Origin: an uncultured Leptotrichia sp.
GTDB lineage: Bacteria; Fusobacteriota; Fusobacteriia; Fusobacteriales; Leptotrichiaceae
NCBI GenBank assembly: GCA_937925095.1
Contig: CALEXX010000018.1
Location: 1-22,852, forward strand
DNA length: 22,852 bases
Direction of reading: 5' to 3'
Positions within the stretch are counted from its first letter, which is position 1. Every line of letters begins with the position of its first letter. The translations under genes were made by a program, and so were the position numbers. The notes below the pieces were generated by a model. That model was not told the origin of the DNA. It worked only from the letters and a program-made list of their open reading frames with translations, and did no database searches. Positions 7,642-14,801 of the stretch are shown here, in pieces.

Positions 7642-8493
7642 TTAGTTAACTGATTCTGGCTGTTTCACATGCTGGAATTTTGGACTGTCTACTGTCAATG
7701 TTTCAAAGACATATCCTTTAGCCTTATAGGCATCTATTATCTGCTGTAATGCTTCAACCGTTGTTGTTTTTGCATAAGCATCATGCATAAGAAGGTTTAC
7801 TTCCCTTACATTACATACTCCATTTTTAACTAATTTTTCTACCGGAACTTTGTTTCCTGATGCATCTGTACTGTCACAGTTCCAGTCCTGATAAACATAT
7901 CCTTCTTTTGTAAGTCTGTTTATAATAGCCTGTTTTATAGGTTTTGATACTCTTGTAGTACTTGATCCTCCAGGGAATCTTGTAACTTTAGGATCAACAC
8001 CTGTTTTTTCTTTAATAAGATCTCTCAATTTATATAAATCAGCAAAGAATGCATCTACAGAAGCATATACCTGCTTATATTCGTGAGAATATGTATGAAT
8101 TGCAATAGCATGCCCTTCATCTACAATACGCTTATATAAATTAGGATTCTGCCCTATAACAAAGAAAGTTCCCTTTATATTATTTTTCTTTAATATATCA
8201 AGTATTCTTGGAGTGTTGTTAGGAGTAGGTCCATCATCAAATGTAAGATATACAACCTTTATTCCTCTCTGTTCCCTTAACTGGTTATATTCCTTTTTAA
8301 GCTTATTATTTTTTTCAGTTACATCTTTTAAAGATGCTTCTGTTTTTACTTTTTTATCTTTTAATTCAGTAATCTGCTTGTTCAATGACTTTTTCTCAAG
8401 TGCACCTTTTGTAGCACCATAAATTGTAAATCCTGAATATCCAAGTCCCGCAAGACTTAAAATTAATGCTATTCCACCTATAACTTTTTTCAT
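7642..8493 (-). CDS. Membrane-anchored polysaccharide deacetylase (NodB homology, CE4)
   Basis: 283 residues. A single N-terminal TM or uncleaved signal (about 3-27) is followed by a coiled coil (about 34-76) and a NodB domain (about 78-268). CE4 motifs are intact: TFDDGP (84-89, Asp86 base and Asp87 metal), HTYSH (133-137, the metal-binding His pair), RFPGG (172-176), and LLMHDA with His237. It should remove N-acetyl groups from peptidoglycan or another GlcNAc polymer in the periplasm, a common defence against lysozyme. The coiled coil would hold the enzyme away from the membrane. The SD GAGG is about 10 nt upstream. It lies 129 bp downstream of a second short TM plus coiled-coil protein. 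Confidence 0.92.
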   Translation of the reverse strand: MKKVIGGIALILSLAGLGYSGFTIYGATKGALEKKSLNKQITELKDKKVKTEASLKDVTEKNNKLKKEYNQLREQRGIKVVYLTFDDGPTPNNTPRILDILKKNNIKGTFFVIGQNPNLYKRIVDEGHAIAIHTYSHEYKQVYASVDAFFADLYKLRDLIKEKTGVDPKVTRFPGGSSTTRVSKPIKQAIINRLTKEGYVYQDWNCDSTDASGNKVPVEKLVKNGVCNVREVNLLMHDAYAKTTTVEALQQIIDAYKAKGYVFETLTVDSPKFQHVKQPESVN

Positions 8494-8622
8494 TATTCCG
8501 TTTCCTCTCTATAATTGTTTTCAGTATTATTTCTTTTTTTATATATCCGATAAGCTTGTCTAAAATTTTCAGACAACACTTAGCAGATTTTTATTTCCAT
8601 TCCTAGTTCTTGTTTTTAACTT

Positions 8623-8904
8623 TTATTTTTTATTCTGATTTAATTTTTCCATTATATCATTATAGCTTTTTTTAACTTCTGCATCTCTTTTTTCAAGCTG
8701 CCCCACTTCTGAAGCAAGCCCTTCTTTTTCAGCTTTCAGCTCCTTCACTTCTTCTGATATTTTTTTACTTACACCTTCCAAGTAAAATTTTGAAAGTACA
8801 GTAAGCCCTACGGCCAATATGAACAAAAATATTATCAATTTAGCCATTGCTGACATTTTCTTATCTTCATAGTGATTATGATAATGATTTTTATGATTTG
8901 ACAT
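8623..8904 (-). CDS. Small bitopic protein with His-rich N-terminus and coiled coil (93 aa)
   Basis: Family not recognised. The first 16 residues carry five histidines (HKNHYHNHYEDKK), a possible metal site. A single TM segment (about 20-41) precedes a Lys/Glu-rich coiled coil (about 45-90) with no disulphides. The plan is like FtsB/FtsL-type division proteins, but no diagnostic motif is seen, so that is only a resemblance. Perfect SD AGGAGG 7 nt before ATG. It precedes the deacetylase on the same strand, and both combine a TM with a coiled coil, so a partnership is possible. Confidence 0.75.
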   Translation of the reverse strand: MSNHKNHYHNHYEDKKMSAMAKLIIFLFILAVGLTVLSKFYLEGVSKKISEEVKELKAEKEGLASEVGQLEKRDAEVKKSYNDIMEKLNQNKK

Positions 8905-8961
8905 TTGTATCCTCCTAGTCTAATTTTAATATTTTCAAATGCATATCTATATTTGATATTT

Positions 8962-9041
8962 TATAAAAAATAAAAGACCTCTTAAAAAAGAGGTCTTATA
9001 AAAGGGGGGGTTAATTGAGGTTTCAGATCTTTTTGATCTGA
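8962..9041 (-). ncRNA. Candidate small RNA with C7 tract and intrinsic terminator
   Basis: Minus strand, about 75-80 nt. A promoter (9073-9046) directs a start near 9040. The RNA would have a 5' hairpin TTCAGATC/GATCTGAA with A5 loop (9042-9022), an unpaired stretch AACCTCAATTAA plus C7 (C7 = 9010-9004), then a perfect 10-bp terminator stem AAGACCTCTT/AAGAGGTCTT and a U-rich tail. No ORF with an SD is contained. A run of seven C in such AT-rich DNA is striking. The C-rich, single-stranded middle could pair with Shine-Dalgarno sequences. Alternative: an attenuated 5' leader of the 93-aa gene, whose start is 60 nt beyond the terminator. Confidence 0.5.
8965..8997 (-). terminator. Intrinsic terminator of the candidate sRNA
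   Basis: A perfect 10-bp stem (8988-8997 with 8974-8983), a 4-nt loop, and TT-A-TTTTTT after the stem on the minus strand. No protein gene ends upstream of it on that strand, which is why a non-coding transcript or attenuator is proposed. The upstream ACCUC could also pair with GAGGU of the 3' arm (5 bp), a weak antiterminator option. Confidence 0.75.
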
Positions 9042-9045
9042 ATTT

Positions 9046-9073
9046 ATTATACACTATATAAATTAAATCCCAA
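9046..9073 (-). promoter_or_regulatory. Promoter of the candidate sRNA
   Basis: Minus strand TTGGGA (9073-9068), a 16-bp spacer, and a perfect TATAAT (9051-9046). The predicted start, about 6-7 nt on, falls at the edge of the 5' hairpin. Confidence 0.5.
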
Positions 9074-9291
9074 TTAACATTTGATTGTTTTTATAATAAA
9101 TCTTTTTTATAGATACGATTTTATATTCTGTCTTATATAGTATATAATAATTTTCATAAAATTTAAAGTCTTATTTCGTAGTTTTGTATTTGTATTGCCA
9201 TTTTACTGGCATAGAAACTATTTTTTTATAACATAATTAGAGATTTCAGCCAAAATTCCAACAAAAAATACAAATAAAAGCAATTAAAGTC

Positions 9292-9320
9292 TTCAAATTT
9301 GTGGCAATTTATTATATAAT
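9292..9320 (+). promoter_or_regulatory. Putative promoter of argS
   Basis: TTCAAA (9292-9297), a 17-bp spacer and TATAAT (9315-9320) predict a start near 9327 and an argS leader of about 87 nt. The stretch 9075-9290 before it shows only a weak 5-bp hairpin (9196-9211) and no gene. Confidence 0.45.
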
Positions 9321-9337
9321 ATAAAATAAATTATAAG

Positions 9338-9413
9338 GAAAGGAGACATATGTTTTATTTGGTAAAACTATTTCCCTAAAAAATTATCAAATTCAAAACA
9401 TATAACTGGAAAG
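9338..9413 (+). promoter_or_regulatory. argS leader: strong SD, decoy AUG in a hairpin, then the true start
   Basis: GGAAAGGAGA (9338-9346 region) is the best SD near argS, but the next ATG (9350) opens only a 9-codon frame, MFYLVKLFP (9350-9379), out of frame with argS. ATATGTTTT (9348-9356), which holds that ATG, is perfectly complementary to AAAACATAT (9395-9403); an inner GTTTTA/TAAAAC stem (9352-9368) is an alternative fold. With the 9-bp outer stem formed, AGGAG lies about 12 nt from the argS ATG; unfolded it is about 68 nt away. A weak local GGAAAG directly precedes ATG. Either a bridging hairpin or a leader-peptide switch would fit. No T-box motif is present. Confidence 0.5.
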
Positions 9414-11144
9414 ATGGAATTACTTACTATTCAATTGAAGGAACTCTTCAAAAAAAATATAAACCGTATTTTTAACAGTGATTTCTCAGATAAAATCGAT
9501 ATCCAAAATTCTACGAAAAAAGAATTTGGTGATTTTCAGACAAATTTTGCCATGACAACTTCGAAAATCATAGGTAAAAATCCAAGAGAAATAGCCAATG
9601 AAATCATAGAAAAGTTTGAATCTGATGACATTATAGAAAAACTTGAAGTAGCAGGACCTGGATTTATAAACATCTATCTGAAAAATAACTTTATTAATAA
9701 TGAAATTAAAAAAATAGGGGAAGAAAAATATGATTTTTCATTCCTTAATACAGACAGAATTGTTGTAATTGACTATTCTTCTCCAAACATTGCAAAACGT
9801 ATGCACGTTGGACACTTGAGAAGTACAATTATCGGAGAATCTATAAAAAGAATTATGCAGTTCCTAGGATTTAAAGTTTATGGGGACAACCACATAGGAG
9901 ACTGGGGAACTCAGTTTGGAAAACTTATTGTTGCTTACGAACGTTGGCTTGACAAGGAAGCATACGAAAATGATCCGATAGAAGAACTTGAAAGAATATA
10001 TGTACTTTTCTCTGATAAAGCAAAAGAAGATCCTTCTCTAAACGACATTGCAAGAGAAGAACTTAGAAAACTTCAGGCGGGAGACGAAAAAAATAACGCC
10101 CTTTGGAAAGAATTTATTAATATTTCAATAAATGAATACAATAAAATTTACAAAAGATTTGATATTAAATTTGACTTCTACAACGGTGAATCATTCTATA
10201 ATGATATGATGCCTAAGGTACTTGAAGATTTAAAAGCAAGAAAAATTGCAAGGGAAGATGACGATGCACTTGTTGTTTTCTTTGATGAAGAAACAAAACT
10301 TCACCCATGTATAGTTCAGAAAAAGGATGGAAGCTTCCTTTATTCAACTTCTGACCTTGCGACTATTAAATATAGAAAAGATGAATTAAACGCTGATATG
10401 GGGCTATATGTTGTTGATGAAAGACAGCAGGAACACTTTAAGCAGGTATTTGAAATTGCAAGAATGACAGGAGCACCTTATGATTATGAAAAAGTTCATA
10501 TTCAATTTGGTATTATGAGATTTGCAAATGGAGTTATCCTATCTACAAGAGGTGGAAATGTAATCAGACTTATTGACCTTCTGAATAAGGCACAGGAAGA
10601 AGTAAGAAAAGTTATAGATGAAAAGAATCCTGATTTACCTGAAGCTGAAAAGGATATTATCTCAGATATAGTTGGAACAGGAGCAATAAAATACTTTGAC
10701 CTGAGCCAGAACAGAACTTCACCAATATTATTTGACTGGGATAAAGTACTAAGTTTTGAAGGAAACACTGGACCATACTTACAATATACTTATGTAAGAA
10801 TAATGTCCCTTCTAAGAAAAATGGAATCTGAAAATATTTCAGTTGACAAGAGCAAGGATATTATCCTTGATGACATGAATGATATTGAAAGAGACCTTGC
10901 AGTTATGCTGTTAAGATTCCCTCAAGTTGTAGTAAAAGCGTATGAAGGATTTAAACCTAACATGATTGCAGATTATTTATTTGATCTGGCTAAAACTTAC
11001 AATAACTTCTACAACTCAAAATCTATACTGAAGGAAGAAAACAAGGATGTAATGCAGGCAAGAATATTACTTTCAATAAAAGCTGCAGACATACTGAAAC
11101 AGGGGTTATCATTATTGTCAATACAAACAGTAGAGAGAATGTAA
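9414..11144 (+). CDS. argS: Arginyl-tRNA synthetase
   Basis: 576 residues; charges tRNA-Arg in the cytoplasm. The N-terminal additional domain (1 to about 88, with EFGDFQTNFAM) binds the tRNA D-loop. The class I catalytic domain follows, with SSPNIAKRMHVGHLRST containing HVGH (131-134) as the HIGH signature and a degenerate second signature, LSTRGGN (376-382), in place of KMSKS, usual for many ArgRS. The DALR anticodon-binding domain fills about 450-576 and ends in QTVERM, the typical ArgRS terminus. Single gene with its own promoter and an unusual structured leader. No terminator directly follows; the large inverted repeat at 11199-11441 may act as one. Confidence 0.97.
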   Translation: MELLTIQLKELFKKNINRIFNSDFSDKIDIQNSTKKEFGDFQTNFAMTTSKIIGKNPREIANEIIEKFESDDIIEKLEVAGPGFINIYLKNNFINNEIKKIGEEKYDFSFLNTDRIVVIDYSSPNIAKRMHVGHLRSTIIGESIKRIMQFLGFKVYGDNHIGDWGTQFGKLIVAYERWLDKEAYENDPIEELERIYVLFSDKAKEDPSLNDIAREELRKLQAGDEKNNALWKEFINISINEYNKIYKRFDIKFDFYNGESFYNDMMPKVLEDLKARKIAREDDDALVVFFDEETKLHPCIVQKKDGSFLYSTSDLATIKYRKDELNADMGLYVVDERQQEHFKQVFEIARMTGAPYDYEKVHIQFGIMRFANGVILSTRGGNVIRLIDLLNKAQEEVRKVIDEKNPDLPEAEKDIISDIVGTGAIKYFDLSQNRTSPILFDWDKVLSFEGNTGPYLQYTYVRIMSLLRKMESENISVDKSKDIILDDMNDIERDLAVMLLRFPQVVVKAYEGFKPNMIADYLFDLAKTYNNFYNSKSILKEENKDVMQARILLSIKAADILKQGLSLLSIQTVERM

Positions 11145-11198
11145 CAACTGCTGGAAAATAGTATTTAGTAATAAATCAAACAATCCTCATAACATTTT

Positions 11199-11441
11199 AA
11201 AAAGAGAATGTTTCAAAAAAACTAAAAAATAATATGAAAACTATATTTTGAATTATTTAAAATTTTATAATGTAAAACAGGAAATGAATTTAGGAAAAGT
11301 CATCTGTTCGAGCTTTTAGGCGAGTTTTTGACTTTTCCTTAATGAATGACTGTTTTATATGAATAAAATTTTAGTAAATGAATAAATATAGTTTTCATAT
11401 ATTATATTTATAGTTTTACTATTTTGAAACATCCTCTTTTT
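11199..11441. repeat. MITE-like element: ~245-bp imperfect inverted repeat
   Basis: The two halves are complementary over about 105 bp each. Terminal repeats of 20 bp with one mismatch: 11199-11218 with 11422-11441 (ends read inward AAAAAGAGAATGTTTCAAAA). Inner matches include 17 of 17 (11232-11248 with 11384-11400), 8 of 8 (11273-11280 with 11350-11357) and 11 of 11 (11292-11302 with 11329-11339). The loop is 11303-11328. There is no ORF. It fills the gap between convergent argS and the AraC gene, touching the latter's stop codon. Most likely a non-autonomous transposable element that now serves as a bidirectional hairpin. No clear target duplication is visible. Confidence 0.7.
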
Positions 11442-12275
11442 TTATCCTCTACTTATTTTTCTGTAAATATGTGGAGAAACTCTAAAATATTTCTTAAAAA
11501 TTTTTGTAAAATAGTTGGCATCTTCAATTCCTACGTGTCTACACACTTCTGATATCCTGTCGTCTGTCTCAAGAATTCTTCTTGCAGCAACTGTCATTTT
11601 GATTTCCATGAAAAATTTATTTGGTGATTTCCCTGTATGCTTTTTAAACAGTCTTCTGAAAGACGCCTCACTTATATCAGACAATCTGCAGTAAAATTCT
11701 GTTGAAAATTCCCTAAAGGGATTATTTATCATATCGTTTACAATTGCCTGTACCCTGCTGTCTATTTCCCTGTTGTAATACTGAATTTTACATGTCCTGC
11801 TTTCCCCTTTTTCCTTTGAAATATTTATAAGATAACCTACTATTATTTCTAGATATCCCCTTAAAACAAAGGAAGTTCCCAGTCTATTTGCATTTTTTTC
11901 CTTTATCATTGAATAAAAACAGTCAATGATAAATTTATCTTCACATTTAATCTGTGTATCAAAATCCATTATTTCAGACCATATTTTTAGCCCATGTATC
12001 GAATAGGAGGCAGTAAATCTGATACTTATAAAGGAAAAATGATTTGAAACAGACATACACTGAAGGTTACAGCTTTCAGGTATGTAAATAATATCATTTT
12101 TACCTACATCGTATACATTGTCATCTATTATAAATTTTGCATTTCCCTCCACTATAAACCTTATCATTGAGTAAGGCACCTTTTCTTCCTGAAATTTCCA
12201 ATCCCTATTAAAAGTATATGTATCAACATAAAGAAAAGCCAGATGGAACGCCTTCATTAATGAATTATTTTCCAT
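11442..12275 (-). CDS. AraC-family transcriptional regulator (cupin sensor + two-HTH domain)
   Basis: 277 residues. The N-terminal half is an AraC-type cupin effector-binding domain (about 30-95; VDGN-type turns such as FIIDDNVYDVGKNDIIYIPE). The C-terminal half (about 176-273) is the AraC/XylS DNA-binding domain: first HTH around LSDISEASFRRLFKKHTGKSP, second around ISEVCRHVGIEDANYFTKIFKKYFRVSP with the family's typical F..xFKK..G/R.SP..YR ending. It is divergent from the sugar ABC operon and is its likely activator in response to the imported sugar. SD GGAG is 9 nt from ATG. The stop codon touches the inverted-repeat element, so the extreme C-terminus could have been altered by that insertion. 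Confidence 0.93.
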   Translation of the reverse strand: MENNSLMKAFHLAFLYVDTYTFNRDWKFQEEKVPYSMIRFIVEGNAKFIIDDNVYDVGKNDIIYIPESCNLQCMSVSNHFSFISIRFTASYSIHGLKIWSEIMDFDTQIKCEDKFIIDCFYSMIKEKNANRLGTSFVLRGYLEIIVGYLINISKEKGESRTCKIQYYNREIDSRVQAIVNDMINNPFREFSTEFYCRLSDISEASFRRLFKKHTGKSPNKFFMEIKMTVAARRILETDDRISEVCRHVGIEDANYFTKIFKKYFRVSPHIYRKISRG

Positions 12276-12371
12276 AATTTGTAACTCCTGCAGTCATTTT
12301 ACTTTAATTATACCTCATAATATTTATAAAACAATTTTTTATGTACAATTTTTTAAAAAAATTATATCTAT

Positions 12372-12402
12372 TTAATCGTTTTTTACTATAATTAATCGTT
12401 TT
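12372..12402. promoter_or_regulatory. Direct-repeat operator, probable AraC-type activator site
   Basis: TTAATCGTTTT occurs at 12372-12382 and again, identical, at 12392-12402. The period is exactly 20 bp, about two helix turns, like the paired half-sites of AraC-family proteins. The second copy ends 7 bp before the -35 of the operon promoter, the place of a class II activator. Both are the only ATCG-containing words of this kind in the 283-bp divergent region. Confidence 0.6.
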
Positions 12403-12409
12403 ACATATC

Positions 12410-12437
12410 TTGTTTTATTAAAAAATGAAGGTATACT
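12410..12437 (+). promoter_or_regulatory. Promoter of the sugar ABC operon
   Basis: TTGTTT (12410-12415), a 16-bp spacer and TATACT (12432-12437). The poor -35 fits activator dependence. The leader to the first ATG would be about 115 nt. Confidence 0.5.
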
Positions 12438-12487
12438 CTTAATAATCAAAAGGAAAAACTGACGTCAATTATTTTCACACAAATACG

Positions 12488-12507
12488 ATATACTTAAAAT
12501 AGTATAT
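12488..12507. promoter_or_regulatory. Palindrome in the operon leader
   Basis: ATATACT (12488-12494), a 6-bp centre, and AGTATAT (12501-12507): a perfect 7-6-7 inverted repeat, 51 bp before the start codon. It could be a repressor operator placed downstream of the promoter or a weak RNA hairpin. It also contains TATACT as a possible second -10, without a -35. Confidence 0.35.
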
Positions 12508-12558
12508 TTCACTTATTTTACAACAATTAATATCTAACATTGAAAGGATGGAACAATT

Positions 12559-13875
12559 ATGAAAAAGAAGATTATTCTGTTACTTATCTCAGTATTATTT
12601 CTTATCATTTCCTGTGGAGGTTCAAAACAGTCAAATGAAACAGGAGAACTTGAAGGAGAAATAGTATTCTGGCATTCATTTACTCAAGGACCTAGAAATG
12701 AGTTCATGAAACAGGCTGCTGAAGAATTTATGAAAAAACATCCGAAAGTAAAAATTAAAATTGAAACATTTGCATGGCCTGAATTTTACACTAAATGGAC
12801 AACTGGATTACAGGCCGGACAAGTTCCTGATGTAAGTACAGCTTTACCTAACCACGTTGTAGAACTGTTACAGGCAGATGCTTTAGTTCCTATTGATGAT
12901 GTAATCGATCATATTGGAAAAGATAGATTTTATACAGCTCCTCTTACAGAAGGGGAAATGAACGGAAAACATTATTCCATACCTCTATATTCACACGCTC
13001 AGGTAATGTGGTACAGAAAAGATTTATTACAGGCTGCAGGACTTGAAGTTCCAAAAACATGGGCAGAATTATTTGAAGCTGCTAAAAAATTAAATAATCC
13101 TCCTCAAGTTTACGGATTATCAGTTCCTATGGGACTTGGAGATATGATGGCAACTAGATTTCTTAACTTCTATGTTCGTTCAGCAGGAGAAACTTTAATA
13201 ACTAAAGACGGAAAAGCAAACCTTACAAGCAAGGCTGCCATAGATGGGATAAATTACTGGGTAAATATGTATAAAGCAGTATCTCCAAAAGGTTCTGTAA
13301 ACTTTAAAGTATTGGATCAGGCTACACTTTATTATCAAGGTAAAACAGCTTTTGACTTTAACAGCGGATTCCAAATTGGAGGAGTTAAACAGAACTCACC
13401 TGATTTACTGGACAAAATAGCTGCCGCACCAATCCCTAAAGTAAATGCATCAGACCCTGAACAGGGAATAGAAACTTCAAATATACCTATAATTGTATGG
13501 AAAAATAGTAAACACCCTGAAATTGCAAAAGCTTTTGTTGAAAGTTTATATGAAAAAGAAAAATATATTAAATTCTTACATTCTGTTCCAGGTGGTATGT
13601 TACCAGCCTTAAAGGATATTTCAAATGATCCTGCATATTTAGACAATCCAATAATAAAACAGTTCCAGGATACAATCACAGTTATTAACAATGCTGTTGA
13701 CAAAGGTACTGCAATTGGAATGGAATTTGGACCAAAACCTGAAGCTGGAATAATTACAAGCCAAGGTGTAATTGAAAAAATGTTCCAGGAAATTATACTT
13801 AAAAATGTTCCCGTGGAAGAAGCTGCAAAAAAAGCTGAAAAGGAACTAAACGACCTATTTGCTGCGGCAAAATAA
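12559..13875 (+). CDS. Carbohydrate ABC transporter substrate-binding lipoprotein
   Basis: 438 residues, normal for family-1 (MalE/UgpB-like) binding proteins. The lipobox LIISC (Cys19) marks a membrane-anchored lipoprotein. The mature protein starts with the typical ELEGEIVFWHSFTQGP strand, then helix-rich binding-protein sequence with many aromatic residues (MWYRKDLLQAAGLEVPKTW is the family's signature region around 150-168). It captures a sugar in the periplasm and delivers it to the two permeases that follow. The sugar cannot be read from the sequence. First gene of the operon, SD AAAGGA about 10 nt before ATG; 32 bp to the next gene. Confidence 0.93.
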   Translation: MKKKIILLLISVLFLIISCGGSKQSNETGELEGEIVFWHSFTQGPRNEFMKQAAEEFMKKHPKVKIKIETFAWPEFYTKWTTGLQAGQVPDVSTALPNHVVELLQADALVPIDDVIDHIGKDRFYTAPLTEGEMNGKHYSIPLYSHAQVMWYRKDLLQAAGLEVPKTWAELFEAAKKLNNPPQVYGLSVPMGLGDMMATRFLNFYVRSAGETLITKDGKANLTSKAAIDGINYWVNMYKAVSPKGSVNFKVLDQATLYYQGKTAFDFNSGFQIGGVKQNSPDLLDKIAAAPIPKVNASDPEQGIETSNIPIIVWKNSKHPEIAKAFVESLYEKEKYIKFLHSVPGGMLPALKDISNDPAYLDNPIIKQFQDTITVINNAVDKGTAIGMEFGPKPEAGIITSQGVIEKMFQEIILKNVPVEEAAKKAEKELNDLFAAAK

Positions 13876-13907
13876 CCAGCTAGCCACGTGACAGGAAAGG
13901 AATACTC

Positions 13908-14801
13908 ATGAAAAAGAATAAAATGAAAATCGATAAGATAAATCTGGTGTTTGTTTTACCAGCCATGTTAATAGTTTTTCTTCTGCTGGTTTATCCTATA
14001 ATTTCCAGTGTATATTTCAGCTTTACATCGAAAAACTTAATTAGACCGTATTACAAGTGGATCTGGTTTGACAACTTCAAATTTGTCCTTACTAACCCTG
14101 AATTTTATCATGCATTCCTAACTTCAATAAAATGGACTGTTTTATCAATTACAGGACAGCTTCTGGTAGGATTTATAGCTGCTCTTTCCTTAAACAGAAT
14201 TCCAAAATTTTCGGGATTTTATAGAACTTTACTTATTATTCCATGGGCGTTTCCAGCTATCGTTATAGCATTTTCATGGAAATGGATTTTAAACGATGTT
14301 TATGGATTTATACCGAATTTACTTACACAACTGCATATTACAAAGGAAAACATAAACTTTCTGGCGGATCCGAAAACTGCTTTCTGGATAGTACTGTTTA
14401 TAAATATATGGTTTGGAGCACCTCTGTTTATGGTAAATATTCTGGCGGCCTTAAAGACTATCCCACGTGAACAGTATGAAGCGGCTATTGTTGACGGTGC
14501 ATCTTCTTTTCAGGTATTCCGTTACATAACAATAAGACATATACGTGGAGTTATAGGACTACTGGTTGTTTTAAGAACAATATGGGTCTTCAATAACTTT
14601 GACCTGCTTTATCTGCTGACTGGAGGAGGGCCTTCAGACTTGACTACTACACTACCAATATATGCATACAAGACAGGATGGAATTTAAAAAGATTAGGAA
14701 CAGCATCTGCAGTCACTATTCTACTACTTCTGTTTTTGATGACTGTGTGTTTTGGATATTTCAAACTGCTTAACAGATGGGAAAGAGAGGATGATAAATA
14801 A
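13908..14801 (+). CDS. Sugar ABC transporter permease, MalF/UgpA type
   Basis: 297 residues with six predicted membrane segments, the first at about 12-36. The binding-protein-dependent permease loop that contacts the ATPase is clear: EAAIVDGASSFQVFRYITI (191-209), the EAA motif with its conserved Gly197. TGGGPSDLTTTLPIYAY near the C-terminus is also typical of the UgpA/MalF group. It forms a heterodimer with the next gene's product. SD AGGAAAGG 7 nt before ATG. Its stop overlaps the next start by one base (TAATG), so translation is coupled. Confidence 0.94.
   Translation: MKKNKMKIDKINLVFVLPAMLIVFLLLVYPIISSVYFSFTSKNLIRPYYKWIWFDNFKFVLTNPEFYHAFLTSIKWTVLSITGQLLVGFIAALSLNRIPKFSGFYRTLLIIPWAFPAIVIAFSWKWILNDVYGFIPNLLTQLHITKENINFLADPKTAFWIVLFINIWFGAPLFMVNILAALKTIPREQYEAAIVDGASSFQVFRYITIRHIRGVIGLLVVLRTIWVFNNFDLLYLLTGGGPSDLTTTLPIYAYKTGWNLKRLGTASAVTILLLLFLMTVCFGYFKLLNRWEREDDK

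Noticed and set aside
8556..8576. TTGTCT/AGACAA hairpin between the 93-aa gene and the deacetylase
   Set aside because: Only 6 bp, 9-nt loop and no adjacent U-tract on the minus strand; too weak to call a terminator.
9350..9379. Classic arginine attenuator leader peptide
   Set aside because: The 9-codon peptide MFYLVKLFP has no arginine codon, so ribosome stalling on Arg starvation is not expected.
9075..9413. T-box riboswitch for argS
   Set aside because: No T-box core or antiterminator consensus (GGGUGG, ACCGCG-like) and no terminator on the plus strand before argS.
13335..13703. Minus-strand frame inside the sugar-binding protein gene
   Set aside because: The plus-strand frame is a clear binding protein over the whole region; the antisense frame has no SD or family likeness.
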